Below, in pieces: positions 33,075-41,974 of a stretch of DNA of 44,630 nucleotides. The stretch lies in the NCBI GenBank assembly GCA_966250375.1, contig CBINHE010000028.1, forward strand, positions 1 to 44,630, written 5' to 3'. The position numbers were made by a program, and so were the translations under genes. Within the stretch, counting starts at the first letter, position 1; each line of letters begins with the position of its first letter. A model generated the notes under the pieces. It worked only from the letters and a program-made list of their open reading frames with translations, was not told the DNA's origin and ran no database searches. Source of the DNA: CAMLDH01 sp966250375 (lineage in GTDB: Bacteria > Pseudomonadota > Gammaproteobacteria > Burkholderiales > Burkholderiaceae_D).

Positions 33075-33892
33075 TGCTTAAAACGCGAGTGATTACAGCG
33101 TTGGTATTGCTTGCGATTTTGCTCGTGCTTTTGGTCTCTAATTCGTTTCCGGTTGTTGTAATCGCTGCCGCGGCTTTCTTTGCGGCAGCAGCATGGGAAA
33201 GTTTTCGCTTATTCAATAGCAAGCATCCGATTATTGGCGCGACTATCTGGACTGCCGCCTTTATTTTCCTAGCATTTGGCGGAGCATTTTTGAGTGCCTT
33301 GGCGCTCTTCGCCGTCTGTGTAGCCCTCTGGGTAATTCGCCTCGGCCCATCGCTGGGAGTCGGTTTGCCGCCGCTGGATAGCGTTGGGAATCGTCTTTTA
33401 ACGGGGATTTATGGCGTTGCCATTCTAGGATGCTTTGTCGCGATGCTGGCTCTGTTCAAGCATTCTGCGCTCTATCTTTTTTCCGTGATGGCCATCGTGT
33501 GGGTTGCTGACATTGGTGCTTACTTTGCCGGCAAGGCATTTGGGAAGCACAAGCTTGCGCCGTCAATTTCACCGGGTAAATCATGGGAGGGTGCGGTCGG
33601 AGGCTGGTTTGCGGTGTTGATATTGGCTGCTGCGACAACGGCAATTCCAATGCTGGGCGATACGTTTCCCGTCAAACTTCAAGCTAGGGTGGGATGGTTG
33701 TGGTTTGTGGTGGCGATGACCCTGATGGTTGTCGCCAGTGTCGTGGGCGATTTATTCGAGTCGCAACTCAAGCGCCGAGCCGGCATGAAAGACAGCAGTA
33801 ATTTGTTGCCAGGCCACGGCGGTGTCCTCGACCGCATAGATGCGTTGATACCGACGCTGCCGTTGGCGGTTCTTCTGGATTCCTTCTTGTAA
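33074..33892 (+). CDS. cdsA: Phosphatidate cytidylyltransferase
   Basis: The 272-residue integral membrane enzyme makes CDP-diacylglycerol, the precursor of all phospholipids. It has about eight hydrophobic segments, starting 'VITALVLLAILLVLLVSNSF', and the CDS signature near the C terminus: 'SQLKRRAGMKDSSNLLPGHG' followed by GVLDRIDAL. The ATG at 33074 overlaps the uppS stop by one base, indicating coupling. An open in-frame extension upstream overlaps uppS and is not real. The C terminus 'LAVLLDSFL' is close to the usual length. Confidence 0.96.
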   Translation: MLKTRVITALVLLAILLVLLVSNSFPVVVIAAAAFFAAAAWESFRLFNSKHPIIGATIWTAAFIFLAFGGAFLSALALFAVCVALWVIRLGPSLGVGLPPLDSVGNRLLTGIYGVAILGCFVAMLALFKHSALYLFSVMAIVWVADIGAYFAGKAFGKHKLAPSISPGKSWEGAVGGWFAVLILAAATTAIPMLGDTFPVKLQARVGWLWFVVAMTLMVVASVVGDLFESQLKRRAGMKDSSNLLPGHGGVLDRIDALIPTLPLAVLLDSFL

Positions 33893-33909
33893 GTTCTTGT
33901 AAGAGCAGA

Positions 33910-35091
33910 ATGCGCGACATGCAAAACATTACGATTCTCGGCGCAACTGGCTCGATTGGCGTCTCCACCTTGGATGTACTGTCGTGTCATCCTGAACATT
34001 ACGCCGTCTATGCACTGTCTGCGCAAAATCGCGTCGAGGAACTCGCAGCGCAGTGCGAGAAGTTTCATCCGAAGGTCGCGGTCGTGGGCTCCGCCGACGC
34101 GGCGCAGAAATTGACCCGTATTCTTCGCGAAAAAAAACTGAAAACCGAAGTCGAGTTTGGCGAAGCCGCGCTATGTGCGATTGCCAGCGCACCCGGATGC
34201 GATACTGTCATGGCGGCAATCGTCGGGGCAGCGGGATTGGCCCCGACTTTGGCGGCGGCTTGTGCTGGCAAGAAGGTGCTGTTGGCGAACAAGGAAGCAT
34301 TGGTAATGTCCGGCCAGTTGTTCATGGATGCGGTAGCCGGCAACGGTGCGACTTTATTGCCGATTGACAGTGAGCATAACGCGATTTTTCAGTGCTTGCC
34401 ACCAGCCTATCAGCGATCTCCCATAGCTCATGGGGTCGCAAAGATCCTGCTTACGGCTTCCGGCGGACCATTTCTGACGCGTGCAGTCGATACCCTGGAT
34501 ACCGTTACGCCGGATGAGGCGGTAGCCCATCCCAATTGGGTAATGGGGCGCAAAATTTCGGTCGATTCAGCGACCATGATGAACAAAGGCTTGGAAGTGA
34601 TCGAGGCGCATTGGCTATTCGGCGCTGCTGCCAGTCAAATCGAGGTGGTGATCCATCCGCAAAGCGTGATTCACTCGATGGTGGCGTACGTTGATGGTTC
34701 GGTCTTGGCACAATTGGGCAATCCCGACATGCGCACACCAATCGCGCATGCATTAGCCTATCCTGCACGCATGGCGTCAGGCGTAGCGCCTGTCGATTTG
34801 GCTCAAGTGGGGAGGTTGGCGTTTGAACGTCCGGACTTTAGCCGTTTTCCATGCCTGAAGCTCGCGTATGATGCGTTACAGGCCAGTGGCACAGCACCGG
34901 CGATACTGAATGCCGCCAACGAGGTCGCTGTTGACGCGTTCTTGAACCGGCGAATCGGCTTCCGCGAAATCGATCAAATGATTGCTAAAGTAATGGATAA
35001 ATTGCCCAATGGCGTGGTTACCGATATTGACGCTTTGATGGCGCAGGACCGCCGCGCCCGCGACCTTGCCTATTCCTTGATTAAATCATGA
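33910..35091 (+). CDS. dxr: 1-deoxy-D-xylulose 5-phosphate reductoisomerase
   Basis: The 393-residue enzyme catalyses the second step of the MEP isoprenoid pathway, providing precursors used by UppS. The NADPH site 'NITILGATGSIGVSTLDVLS' is followed by 'LLANKEALVMSGQLFMD', the metal site 'LPIDSEHNAIFQCL', 'SVDSATMMNKGLEVIEAHWL' and 'IEVVIHPQSVIHSMVAYVDG'. The ATG at 33910 or 33919 may be the start. Its stop overlaps the rseP start by 4 bases (ATGA). Confidence 0.97.
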   Translation: MRDMQNITILGATGSIGVSTLDVLSCHPEHYAVYALSAQNRVEELAAQCEKFHPKVAVVGSADAAQKLTRILREKKLKTEVEFGEAALCAIASAPGCDTVMAAIVGAAGLAPTLAAACAGKKVLLANKEALVMSGQLFMDAVAGNGATLLPIDSEHNAIFQCLPPAYQRSPIAHGVAKILLTASGGPFLTRAVDTLDTVTPDEAVAHPNWVMGRKISVDSATMMNKGLEVIEAHWLFGAAASQIEVVIHPQSVIHSMVAYVDGSVLAQLGNPDMRTPIAHALAYPARMASGVAPVDLAQVGRLAFERPDFSRFPCLKLAYDALQASGTAPAILNAANEVAVDAFLNRRIGFREIDQMIAKVMDKLPNGVVTDIDALMAQDRRARDLAYSLIKS

Positions 35092-36455
35092 TTCTGCTGC
35101 AGACCGTCATTGCATTCGCCGTTGTACTCGGTACGCTCGTCGTGGTGCACGAACTTGGTCATTATTTGGTGGCGCGCTGGTGCGGCGTCAAGGTATTGCG
35201 TTTTTCGGTTGGCATGGGAAAGGTCATATTTTCCAAGCGCATTGGTCGTGATCAGACTGAATGGGCGATTTCGGTTCTGCCACTCGGCGGTTACGTGAAA
35301 ATGCTCGATGCGCGTGAGCAGGATCTGAAGGATCTTGCTCCAGACGAGATGATGCGCGAATTTACACGGCAATCTGTTTGGAAGCGCATTGCCATCGTTG
35401 CTGCCGGCCCGCTCGCAAATTTCTTACTGGCGATCGCGGTATTTGCCGGATTGTATGTCAATGGCATTCCAGAGCCGATCCCGAAATTACGAGCAGTGCC
35501 AGCGCAATCCGCGGCCTTTCAGGCGGGGTTGCGCGGCGGTGAATTGATTGCTGCCGTCAATGGAGAGCCGATCCGCATCTGGTCCGATTTACGTTGGAAA
35601 CTCATTCAACTGGCGATAGAAAAGACGCCCGCCAGACTTGACGTTCAGCGCCCCGATCCAGCAATACCTGACGGCAAACTGCTCGATACGATTACGCTTT
35701 CCCTGGATGGCTTGTCCGCAAAGGATCTGGAAGGCGATTTCCTGGATAAGTTGGGAATCGATTTGGCGCGCCCCAAGGCGATACTCGGAAAAATCGTGCC
35801 TGACGGCGCAGCCATGCGCGCCGGCCTGCAAGAAGGTGACCTGATATACGAGATCAATGGCGCTCCAGTTAATGATGGCCTGTCGCTGGTGGAGCTGGTG
35901 CGCGCCTCTGCCGGAAAAATGCTACGCATGAGTGGGGTGCGTGACGGGCAGAAATTCAATATCGTGATCACTCCCGACACACAAACGCAGGATGGCCAAG
36001 CCGTTGGCAAAATCGGTGTTGTCGTCCCGTTGATGCCAGAGATGACGATAGCGAGTGACCCGCCTCTGAAGGCATTTGTGAAGGCAGTGCAGAAAACCTG
36101 GGACACGAGTGTTTTGACGTTAAAAATGATTGGTAAAATGGTCATCGGTGAAGTTTCCTTGAAGAACATTACCGGTCCGATCACGATTGCGGATTATGCA
36201 GGGCAAACAGCGCGCATCGGTGCCATCAGCTATCTCAGCTTCATTGCTTTCATCAGCATTAGCCTTGGCGTAATGAATCTGCTCCCTATCCCGGTTTTGG
36301 ATGGGGGCCTTTTGTTGTATTATTCGCTGGAAGTTTTAACCGGACGCCCGGTCCCCGAACGTTTCGGTGAGATTGCTCAACGCGCAGGTCTTGGCATCCT
36401 AATGACATTGATGATCGTTGCAGTTTTCAATGACATCATCCGGCTCATTTCCTGA
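35088..36455 (+). CDS. rseP: RseP site-2 intramembrane metalloprotease
   Basis: The 455-residue membrane protease cleaves the anti-sigma factor RseA in the sigma-E envelope stress response and clears signal-peptide remnants. The zinc motif 'VVHELGHYLVARWCGVKVL' lies in the first membrane helix. Two periplasmic PDZ domains follow (about 115-200 and 215-300, with 'RAGLQEGDLIYEINGAPV'), then the second active-site motif 'GVMNLLPIPVLDGGLLLYY' (NxxPxPxLDGG) and a final helix. It sits directly upstream of bamA, whose folding defects trigger this pathway. Confidence 0.96.
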   Translation: MILLQTVIAFAVVLGTLVVVHELGHYLVARWCGVKVLRFSVGMGKVIFSKRIGRDQTEWAISVLPLGGYVKMLDAREQDLKDLAPDEMMREFTRQSVWKRIAIVAAGPLANFLLAIAVFAGLYVNGIPEPIPKLRAVPAQSAAFQAGLRGGELIAAVNGEPIRIWSDLRWKLIQLAIEKTPARLDVQRPDPAIPDGKLLDTITLSLDGLSAKDLEGDFLDKLGIDLARPKAILGKIVPDGAAMRAGLQEGDLIYEINGAPVNDGLSLVELVRASAGKMLRMSGVRDGQKFNIVITPDTQTQDGQAVGKIGVVVPLMPEMTIASDPPLKAFVKAVQKTWDTSVLTLKMIGKMVIGEVSLKNITGPITIADYAGQTARIGAISYLSFIAFISISLGVMNLLPIPVLDGGLLLYYSLEVLTGRPVPERFGEIAQRAGLGILMTLMIVAVFNDIIRLIS

Positions 36456-36519
36456 GTTTTCCCAGCCTTGGCTTACCACGCGAGAAACGTCTGATAAGAA
36501 TATTTATTAACAACAACCA

Positions 36520-38898
36520 ATGAAATTACACTCCAAGCGTTTCTCTCTGCCAGTTTTTCCTCGTCGTCTCATCGCTATTGCCGCATTCGCGTTGTGTTCC
36601 AGCCATGCATGGGCAGTGGAGCCTTTCAAGGTGAAAGATATTCGCGTTGAAGGTATTCAACGTACCGAAGCTGGAACCGTATTTAACTATTTGCCAGTAC
36701 GTGTCGGGGAGATTTATACGGATGAAAAAGGCGCAGCAGCGATCAAAGCGTTGTATGCAACCGGCTTTTTCAAGGACGTGCGAATTGAAGTCGAAGGTGA
36801 CGTGCTGGTGGTTCTGGTTGAAGAGCGTCCTGCCATTGCGGGCGTTGACTTCTCCGGCATCAAGGAATTCGATAAGGATCAGCTTACCAAAGCCTTGAAA
36901 GATATTGGCTTGGGTGAATCCCGTATTTTTGATAAAGCGCTGGTCGACCGGGCAGAGCAAGAACTGAAGCGACAATATCTTTCGCGCGGTTTGTACGGCG
37001 TGAAAATTACAACGACGGTCACGCCAATCGAGCGCAATCGCGTCAATGTCACTTTTGCCGTGGATGAAGGCGATGTATCGCGCATCAAGCAGATCAGCAT
37101 TGTCGGTAATAAGGCGTTTTCTGATAGCGAACTGCTCGCATTATTGAATTTGCGAACGCCGGGGTGGTTCACTTGGTACACAAAGGCAGATCAATACTCG
37201 AAGCAAAAACTGACCGGCGATATCGAAGCATTGAAGTCGTTTTACCTGAATCACGGTTATATCGAGATGCAGGTGGAGTCGACGCAGGTATCGATTACTC
37301 CGGATAAAAAAGATATCTATATTACGATCAATATCAGCGAAGGCGAAAAATATACGGTTTCCGGCGTCAAGCTGGAAGGCGAAACGTTTGGCCGTGAAGC
37401 AGAACTGAAATCGCTTGTCCAATTGAATAGAGGTGATGTCTATTCCGGCGATAAACTGGCCGAAAGCGTTAAGAGAATTTCCGAGCGATTGGGTAATTTT
37501 GGATATGCATTTGCCAACGTGAATGCCAACCCTGAGATCAATCGCGAAAAGAAAGAGGTGGCATTTACCGTATTGATTGATCCGGGCAAGCGCGTGTATG
37601 TACGGCGTATGAGCATCGCCGGTAATACCAAAACGCGCGATGAAGTGATCCGCCGCGAATTCCGGCAATTTGAAGATTCGTGGTACGACGGCGAGAAAAT
37701 CAAGCTCTCTCGAGATCGTGTTGATCGCTTGGGGTACTTTACAGAAGTCAATATTGAGACGCCTGAGGTGCCAGGCAGTAACGATCAAGTGGATGTGAAT
37801 GTGTCAGTGGTTGAGAAACCCACGGGAAACATCATGCTGGGCGCCGGCTTTTCCAGCAGTGAAAAACTGACGATTACGGGCTCGATCCAGCAAGCGAATG
37901 CCTTCGGAAGCGGCAATACACTTGGGATTGATGTCAATACCAGCAAGCTGAATCGTACTATTGCGGTATCGCAAACCAATCCTTATTTCACCGATGATGG
38001 GATCAGTCGCAGTTATGAGCTGTTCTTGCGGACCACGCGTCCGCCGCTAATCAATACCGGTGATTACAGAGTGCAGACGACGGGCGGCAATATCCGATTC
38101 GGTGTACCGTTCTCGGAAATGGATACGATATTTTTTGGGGTCGGTGCCGAGCATACCAAGGTGGAAACCTTTTTGGACGCGACTACCACCCCCCCCATTA
38201 ATACCAGTCCTACGCTGTATCAAACCTATGTGCAAAATTTTGGCGATGGTCTTACTGCCACCACCACCAGTTTCCCGCTGACTGCGGCTTGGCAGCGTGA
38301 CAGTCGCGACAGCGCGTTGACGCCTACGAGAGGTCGCTACCAGCGGGCCAATTTCGATCTTGCGCCTGTCGGCGACTTGCGCTATTACCGTGCGGTTTAT
38401 CAGCATCAGTATTTCAAACCATTTTCCCGAACGATCACCTTGGCTTTAAATGGCGAATTCGATTATGGCCGTGGGTTCGGCGGCAAACCTTATCCAGTGT
38501 TTAAAAATTTCTATGCGGGCGGTATTGGTTCAGTGCGTGGATACGATTCTTCAAGCTTGGGGCCGCGCTCAAGGGCGTCCGGTGATCAGGCCGGCGGGCC
38601 ATTTACCGGTGATGCCGTTGGTGGCGCATCGCGCTTGATTGCGAATGCCGAGTTGCAATTTCCCTTCCCAGGATCGGGCAACGATCGCAGTTTGCGTTGG
38701 TTTACCTTCTTCGATGCTGGCAATGTATTTGCCGAAGGGGAGAAAATGCGTTTGGGCGAGCTCAGATATTCCGCCGGTGTCGGGATAAGCTGGATTTCCC
38801 CGATAGGTCCTTTGAAACTGAGTTACGGCGCACCGCTGAACGCGAAGCCGGAAGATCGAAAGCAGCTCCTTCAGTTCCAGTTGGGCACGGGCTTCTAA
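36520..38898 (+). CDS. bamA: Outer membrane protein assembly factor BamA
   Basis: The 792-residue core of the BAM complex inserts beta-barrel proteins into the outer membrane. A signal peptide (about 1-31, ending HAWA) is followed by five POTRA domains (about 35-425), beginning 'FKVKDIRVEGIQRTEAGTVF', then a 16-strand barrel. Barrel landmarks are the lid-loop motif 'GSVRGYDSSSLGPR' and a terminal strand ending in Phe (LLQFQLGTGF), the outer-membrane C-terminal signature. Length fits (about 790-810). No clear Shine-Dalgarno precedes the ATG at 36520; the upstream bases are AAC/ACC-rich. Confidence 0.97.
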   Translation: MKLHSKRFSLPVFPRRLIAIAAFALCSSHAWAVEPFKVKDIRVEGIQRTEAGTVFNYLPVRVGEIYTDEKGAAAIKALYATGFFKDVRIEVEGDVLVVLVEERPAIAGVDFSGIKEFDKDQLTKALKDIGLGESRIFDKALVDRAEQELKRQYLSRGLYGVKITTTVTPIERNRVNVTFAVDEGDVSRIKQISIVGNKAFSDSELLALLNLRTPGWFTWYTKADQYSKQKLTGDIEALKSFYLNHGYIEMQVESTQVSITPDKKDIYITINISEGEKYTVSGVKLEGETFGREAELKSLVQLNRGDVYSGDKLAESVKRISERLGNFGYAFANVNANPEINREKKEVAFTVLIDPGKRVYVRRMSIAGNTKTRDEVIRREFRQFEDSWYDGEKIKLSRDRVDRLGYFTEVNIETPEVPGSNDQVDVNVSVVEKPTGNIMLGAGFSSSEKLTITGSIQQANAFGSGNTLGIDVNTSKLNRTIAVSQTNPYFTDDGISRSYELFLRTTRPPLINTGDYRVQTTGGNIRFGVPFSEMDTIFFGVGAEHTKVETFLDATTTPPINTSPTLYQTYVQNFGDGLTATTTSFPLTAAWQRDSRDSALTPTRGRYQRANFDLAPVGDLRYYRAVYQHQYFKPFSRTITLALNGEFDYGRGFGGKPYPVFKNFYAGGIGSVRGYDSSSLGPRSRASGDQAGGPFTGDAVGGASRLIANAELQFPFPGSGNDRSLRWFTFFDAGNVFAEGEKMRLGELRYSAGVGISWISPIGPLKLSYGAPLNAKPEDRKQLLQFQLGTGF

Positions 38899-38958
38899 GT
38901 ACGTAGTGACATGGTGGTAATTTGACAGTAGTAATAATCTGAATGACGGAGAGTAGTC

Positions 38959-39477
38959 TTGAAGTCTCTAAATAAATCAACGGTTTTTGCGAAGTGCGCT
39001 GCTTTCTGTGCGTTGTCGCTATTGGTATTGGCAAACGTGCAGGCGCAAGAGGCCAAGATCGGTTTTGTCAACACAGAACGAATCTTTCGAGAAGCCATGC
39101 CGGCAAAAGCGGCCCAGGTAAAAATCGAACAGGAATTTTCCAAGCGTGAAAAAGAATTGCAGGATCTGGCCGCACGCATCAAAGGAATGTCAGACAAGCT
39201 TGATAAAGATGCAGCGATCCTCTCTGAATCGGATCGCGCCAAGCGGCAGCGCGATTTGACGGATCTAGACAAGGAATTTCAGCGCAAGCAGCGCGAATTT
39301 CGTGAGGATTTGAATCAGCGCCGCAATGAAGAACTGGCTACGGTCCTTGAACGTACCAACAAGGTCATCCGGCAGATCGCCGAAGCTGAAAAGTATGACA
39401 TCGTGTTCCAGGAAGCCGTCTATATCAGTCCGCGGATCGACATCACGGATAAGATCCTCAAAGCGCTGAACAAATAA
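38959..39477 (+). CDS. skp: Periplasmic chaperone Skp/OmpH
   Basis: This 172-residue periplasmic chaperone holds unfolded outer-membrane proteins on the way to BamA. It has a signal peptide ending 'VLANVQAQEA', then 'KIGFVNTERIFREAMPAKAA' and a long Lys/Glu/Arg-rich coiled coil (about 55-140) forming the tentacles of the trimer. The C-terminal 'YDIVFQEAVYISPRIDITDK' is diagnostic of the OmpH family. The start is a TTG at 38959 with a GGAGAG site; no in-frame ATG exists before the signal peptide. It lies between bamA and lpxD as in E. coli. Confidence 0.94.
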   Translation: MKSLNKSTVFAKCAAFCALSLLVLANVQAQEAKIGFVNTERIFREAMPAKAAQVKIEQEFSKREKELQDLAARIKGMSDKLDKDAAILSESDRAKRQRDLTDLDKEFQRKQREFREDLNQRRNEELATVLERTNKVIRQIAEAEKYDIVFQEAVYISPRIDITDKILKALNK

Positions 39478-39490
39478 TTGTAAAAATATC

Positions 39491-39631
39491 GGGGAAAGAG
39501 TCTGGCTGCGCCTGACCCTTTCCTGCAGTTTTATAATGTTGAGGACAAAGTAGGCTGCGCTTAACTCTTTCCCCTCTTTCCCGCAATTTTTATAATGGGA
39601 GGGGAGGGTGCTGCGCTTAACTCTTTTCCCC
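39491..39631 (+). repeat. Three tandem hairpin-forming repeats between skp and lpxD
   Basis: A core close to GCTGCGCTTAACTCTTTCC occurs three times, beginning at 39505, 39554 and 39610 (spacings 49 and 56). Copies 1 and 2 are followed by a T-run and ATAATG, giving TATAAT at 39532-39537 and 39591-39596. Each core can pair with a purine-rich segment just before it; for copy 1, GGAAAGAGTCTGG pairs imperfectly with CCTGACCCTTTCC around CTGCG. The block fills most of the 174-base gap, which is absent or short in E. coli. Function is not evident; terminator, processing site or lpxD promoter are all possible. Confidence 0.6.
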
Positions 39632-39651
39632 AATACTAAAAAAGGGTCACG

Positions 39652-40698
39652 ATGGGCACTCGGCTACGAGAATTGGTCGAAAGCTTGGGCGGCCAATTGA
39701 TGGGCGATGAGAACATCGAGGTAATCGGCATTGCGCCATTGGACGGCGCAAACGCATCGCATATCACGTTTCTCTCCAATCCCAAGCTCCGTACACAAGC
39801 AGCACAAACACAGGCGGCAGCAATCATTTTGTCGGCTGCCGACGATGCGATCATCAGTAACACCTACAAGGGAACGCGTATTGTCACGGCGAACCCCTAT
39901 GCGTATTTCGCGCGTGTGGCACAGCTGTTTGCACAGCAAGAGGCAATTCCACCGCAGCAGGGTATTCATCCCGCCGCAAGTGTTGCCCCCTCCGCCAGAG
40001 TGTCGGCCAGTGCCTGTATCGGGCCGCATTGCACGGTGGAAGCGGATGCCGACATCGGAGACCATTGTGTAATCGACGCCGGCAGCTTCATCGGCCGGGG
40101 TGCGGTGCTTGGGGCCGCAACGCATATCTTTGCGAATGTTACATTCCACGCTGGCTGCCAGATAGGCCAGCGAGGCATCATTCATTCCGGAGCTGTGATC
40201 GGGGCAGATGGATTCGGGTTCGCAAATGAGGCGGGTGCGTGGGTCAAGATACCGCAAACGGGAAGAGTGGTCATCGGCGATGATGTTGAAATCGGCGCCA
40301 ATACCACCATCGATCGCGGCGCCTTGGCCGATACCATCATTGAAGATGGCGTCAAGCTCGATAATCAGATCCAGATCGGCCACAACTGTCATATCGGCGC
40401 CCATACTGCTATGGCCGGTTGTGTCGGCGTGGCCGGCAGCGCGAAAATTGGAAAATACTGCACCTTTGGCGGCGCAGCAATGGTGCTGGGACACTTGACG
40501 ATCGCCGATCGTGTGCATATTTCGTCCGGCAGCATGGTCACGCGTTCGATAACCGAAGCGGGTCAATATACCGGGTTTTATCCGCTGGCGAAAAATGCTG
40601 AATGGGAAAAATCTGCGGCAATAGTACGCAATCTGGCGACAATGCGTGAGAAAATCCGCGAGCTGGAAAAAACAATCAAATCGCTCACGGAAAAGTAA
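39652..40698 (+). CDS. lpxD: UDP-3-O-acylglucosamine N-acyltransferase
   Basis: The 348-residue acyltransferase of lipid A synthesis adds the second hydroxyacyl chain from acyl-ACP to UDP-3-O-acylglucosamine. The N-terminal uridine-binding domain (about 1-100, 'LGGQLMGDENIEVIGIAPLD') is followed by a left-handed beta-helix of hexapeptide repeats. The catalytic His lies in 'QIQIGHNCHIGAHTAMAGCV'. The C-terminal helix 'TMREKIRELEKTIKSLTEK' is typical. The ATG at 39652 has an AGGG site. The fabZ gene starts 2 bases after its stop. Confidence 0.97.
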   Translation: MGTRLRELVESLGGQLMGDENIEVIGIAPLDGANASHITFLSNPKLRTQAAQTQAAAIILSAADDAIISNTYKGTRIVTANPYAYFARVAQLFAQQEAIPPQQGIHPAASVAPSARVSASACIGPHCTVEADADIGDHCVIDAGSFIGRGAVLGAATHIFANVTFHAGCQIGQRGIIHSGAVIGADGFGFANEAGAWVKIPQTGRVVIGDDVEIGANTTIDRGALADTIIEDGVKLDNQIQIGHNCHIGAHTAMAGCVGVAGSAKIGKYCTFGGAAMVLGHLTIADRVHISSGSMVTRSITEAGQYTGFYPLAKNAEWEKSAAIVRNLATMREKIRELEKTIKSLTEK

Positions 40699-40700
40699 TA

Positions 40701-41183
40701 ATGAACACCCTCGAAACGAAGACTCTCGATATCCACCAAATCAAGCAATATCTGCCGCATCGTTACCCGATGTTGCTGGTTGACCGGGTGTTGAGTTGGG
40801 AGTCCGGCAAGTCGATCACCGCCATCAAAAATGTGACCATCAACGAAGAGTTTTTCAACGGCCATTTCCCGCACAAGCCGGTGATGCCGGGTGTTTTGAT
40901 GATCGAGGCGATGGCGCAAACTGCCGCTCTTTTATCCTTTTTGACCATGGGTCAAAAGCCCGACGACAATAGTGTGGTGTATTTCGTCGGCATCGATAGC
41001 GCCCGTTTCAAGCGGCCGGTAGAGCCGGGCGACCAGTTAAGAATGGATGTGGAAATCCTGCGAAACGCGCGTGGTATCTGGAAGTATAAAGCAGCAGCTT
41101 CGGTCGATGGTCAACTTGCGGTCGAAGCGGAATTGATGTGCACGATGCGCAGTGCTAGCGATGCGAGCCGCCCGGCGGGCTGA
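40701..41183 (+). CDS. fabZ: 3-hydroxyacyl-ACP dehydratase FabZ
   Basis: The 160-residue hot-dog-fold enzyme dehydrates 3-hydroxyacyl-ACP in fatty acid synthesis and competes with LpxA and LpxD for the same substrates. It contains 'IKQYLPHRYPMLLVDRVLSW', then the catalytic His in 'FFNGHFPHKPVMPGVLMIEA' and Glu in the same helix (IEAMAQ). The length is slightly above E. coli FabZ (151), with a short C-terminal tail. It is tightly packed between lpxD and lpxA with 2-base gaps. Confidence 0.97.
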   Translation: MNTLETKTLDIHQIKQYLPHRYPMLLVDRVLSWESGKSITAIKNVTINEEFFNGHFPHKPVMPGVLMIEAMAQTAALLSFLTMGQKPDDNSVVYFVGIDSARFKRPVEPGDQLRMDVEILRNARGIWKYKAAASVDGQLAVEAELMCTMRSASDASRPAG

Positions 41184-41185
41184 AA

Positions 41186-41974
41186 ATGACGAATATTCAC
41201 CCAACTGCCATTGTGGATCCGAAGGCAGAACTGGATAGCTCCGTCGCGGTCGGCGCCTATTCGATCATCGGCCCTGACGTGAAGATTGGCGCGCGCACGA
41301 AAATCGGTCCGCATGTCATGATTGATGGCCGAACGACGATAGGCTGCGACAATACGTTTTTCCAGTTTTCCTCGATTGGCGCGCCTCCGCAAGACAAGAA
41401 ATATGCCGGCGAACCAACGCGGCTTGAAATAGGCGATCGCAACCTGATTCGTGAATTTTGCACGTTTAATCTCGGCACCGTGCAGGATCAGGGGGTAACC
41501 AGACTGGGTAACGACAACTGGATCTTGGCGTACGTCCATTTGGCGCACGATTGCCAAGTGGGCAACCACACCATTTTTTCCAACAATGCGCAACTGGCAG
41601 GACATGTCCATATCGGCGACTGGGTCGTGATGGGTGGTTTTTCCAATGTCCACCAGTTTTGCAAGATTGGTCCGCATGCGATGGTGGGCATGAGCACCAG
41701 TCTGACACAAGACGTTCCGCCTTTCATTCTGCTATCTGGCAATCCGGCCGCGGCGCACGGTGTGAATATCGAAGGAATCAAGCGCCGCGGCTTCACTCGC
41801 GAGCAGATCGGCGCCATCCGCAATGCCTACAAATTGATCTACAAGTCCGGCCTGACGCTAGATGAAGCCAAGGCGGCGCTGGCGCAGGAGGAAGCTGGGG
41901 CACCGGAGTCGGCAGAGTGCCTGCGGCTCATGCGCGAATTTCTCGAGAATACGACTCGTGGCATCGTCCGATAA
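41186..41974 (+). CDS. lpxA: UDP-N-acetylglucosamine acyltransferase
   Basis: The 262-residue enzyme performs the first step of lipid A synthesis, O-acylation of UDP-GlcNAc. It is a left-handed beta-helix trimer: 'IHPTAIVDPKAELDSSVAVG' and following hexapeptides, the catalytic His in 'YVHLAHDCQVGNHTIFSNNA', and the C-terminal helical part with 'GVNIEGIKRRGFTREQIGAI'. Length equals E. coli LpxA (262). It overlaps the lpxB start by 17 bases if the GTG at 41958 is used. Confidence 0.97.
   Translation: MTNIHPTAIVDPKAELDSSVAVGAYSIIGPDVKIGARTKIGPHVMIDGRTTIGCDNTFFQFSSIGAPPQDKKYAGEPTRLEIGDRNLIREFCTFNLGTVQDQGVTRLGNDNWILAYVHLAHDCQVGNHTIFSNNAQLAGHVHIGDWVVMGGFSNVHQFCKIGPHAMVGMSTSLTQDVPPFILLSGNPAAAHGVNIEGIKRRGFTREQIGAIRNAYKLIYKSGLTLDEAKAALAQEEAGAPESAECLRLMREFLENTTRGIVR

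Noticed and set aside
36490..36510. TCTGA-like sequence upstream of bamA considered as a sigma-E -10 element
   Set aside because: No GGAACTT-like -35 at the right distance.
39664..40566. A 300-codon minus-strand open frame opposite lpxD
   Set aside because: Fully antisense to an intact hexapeptide-repeat gene; its length reflects the periodic repeats.
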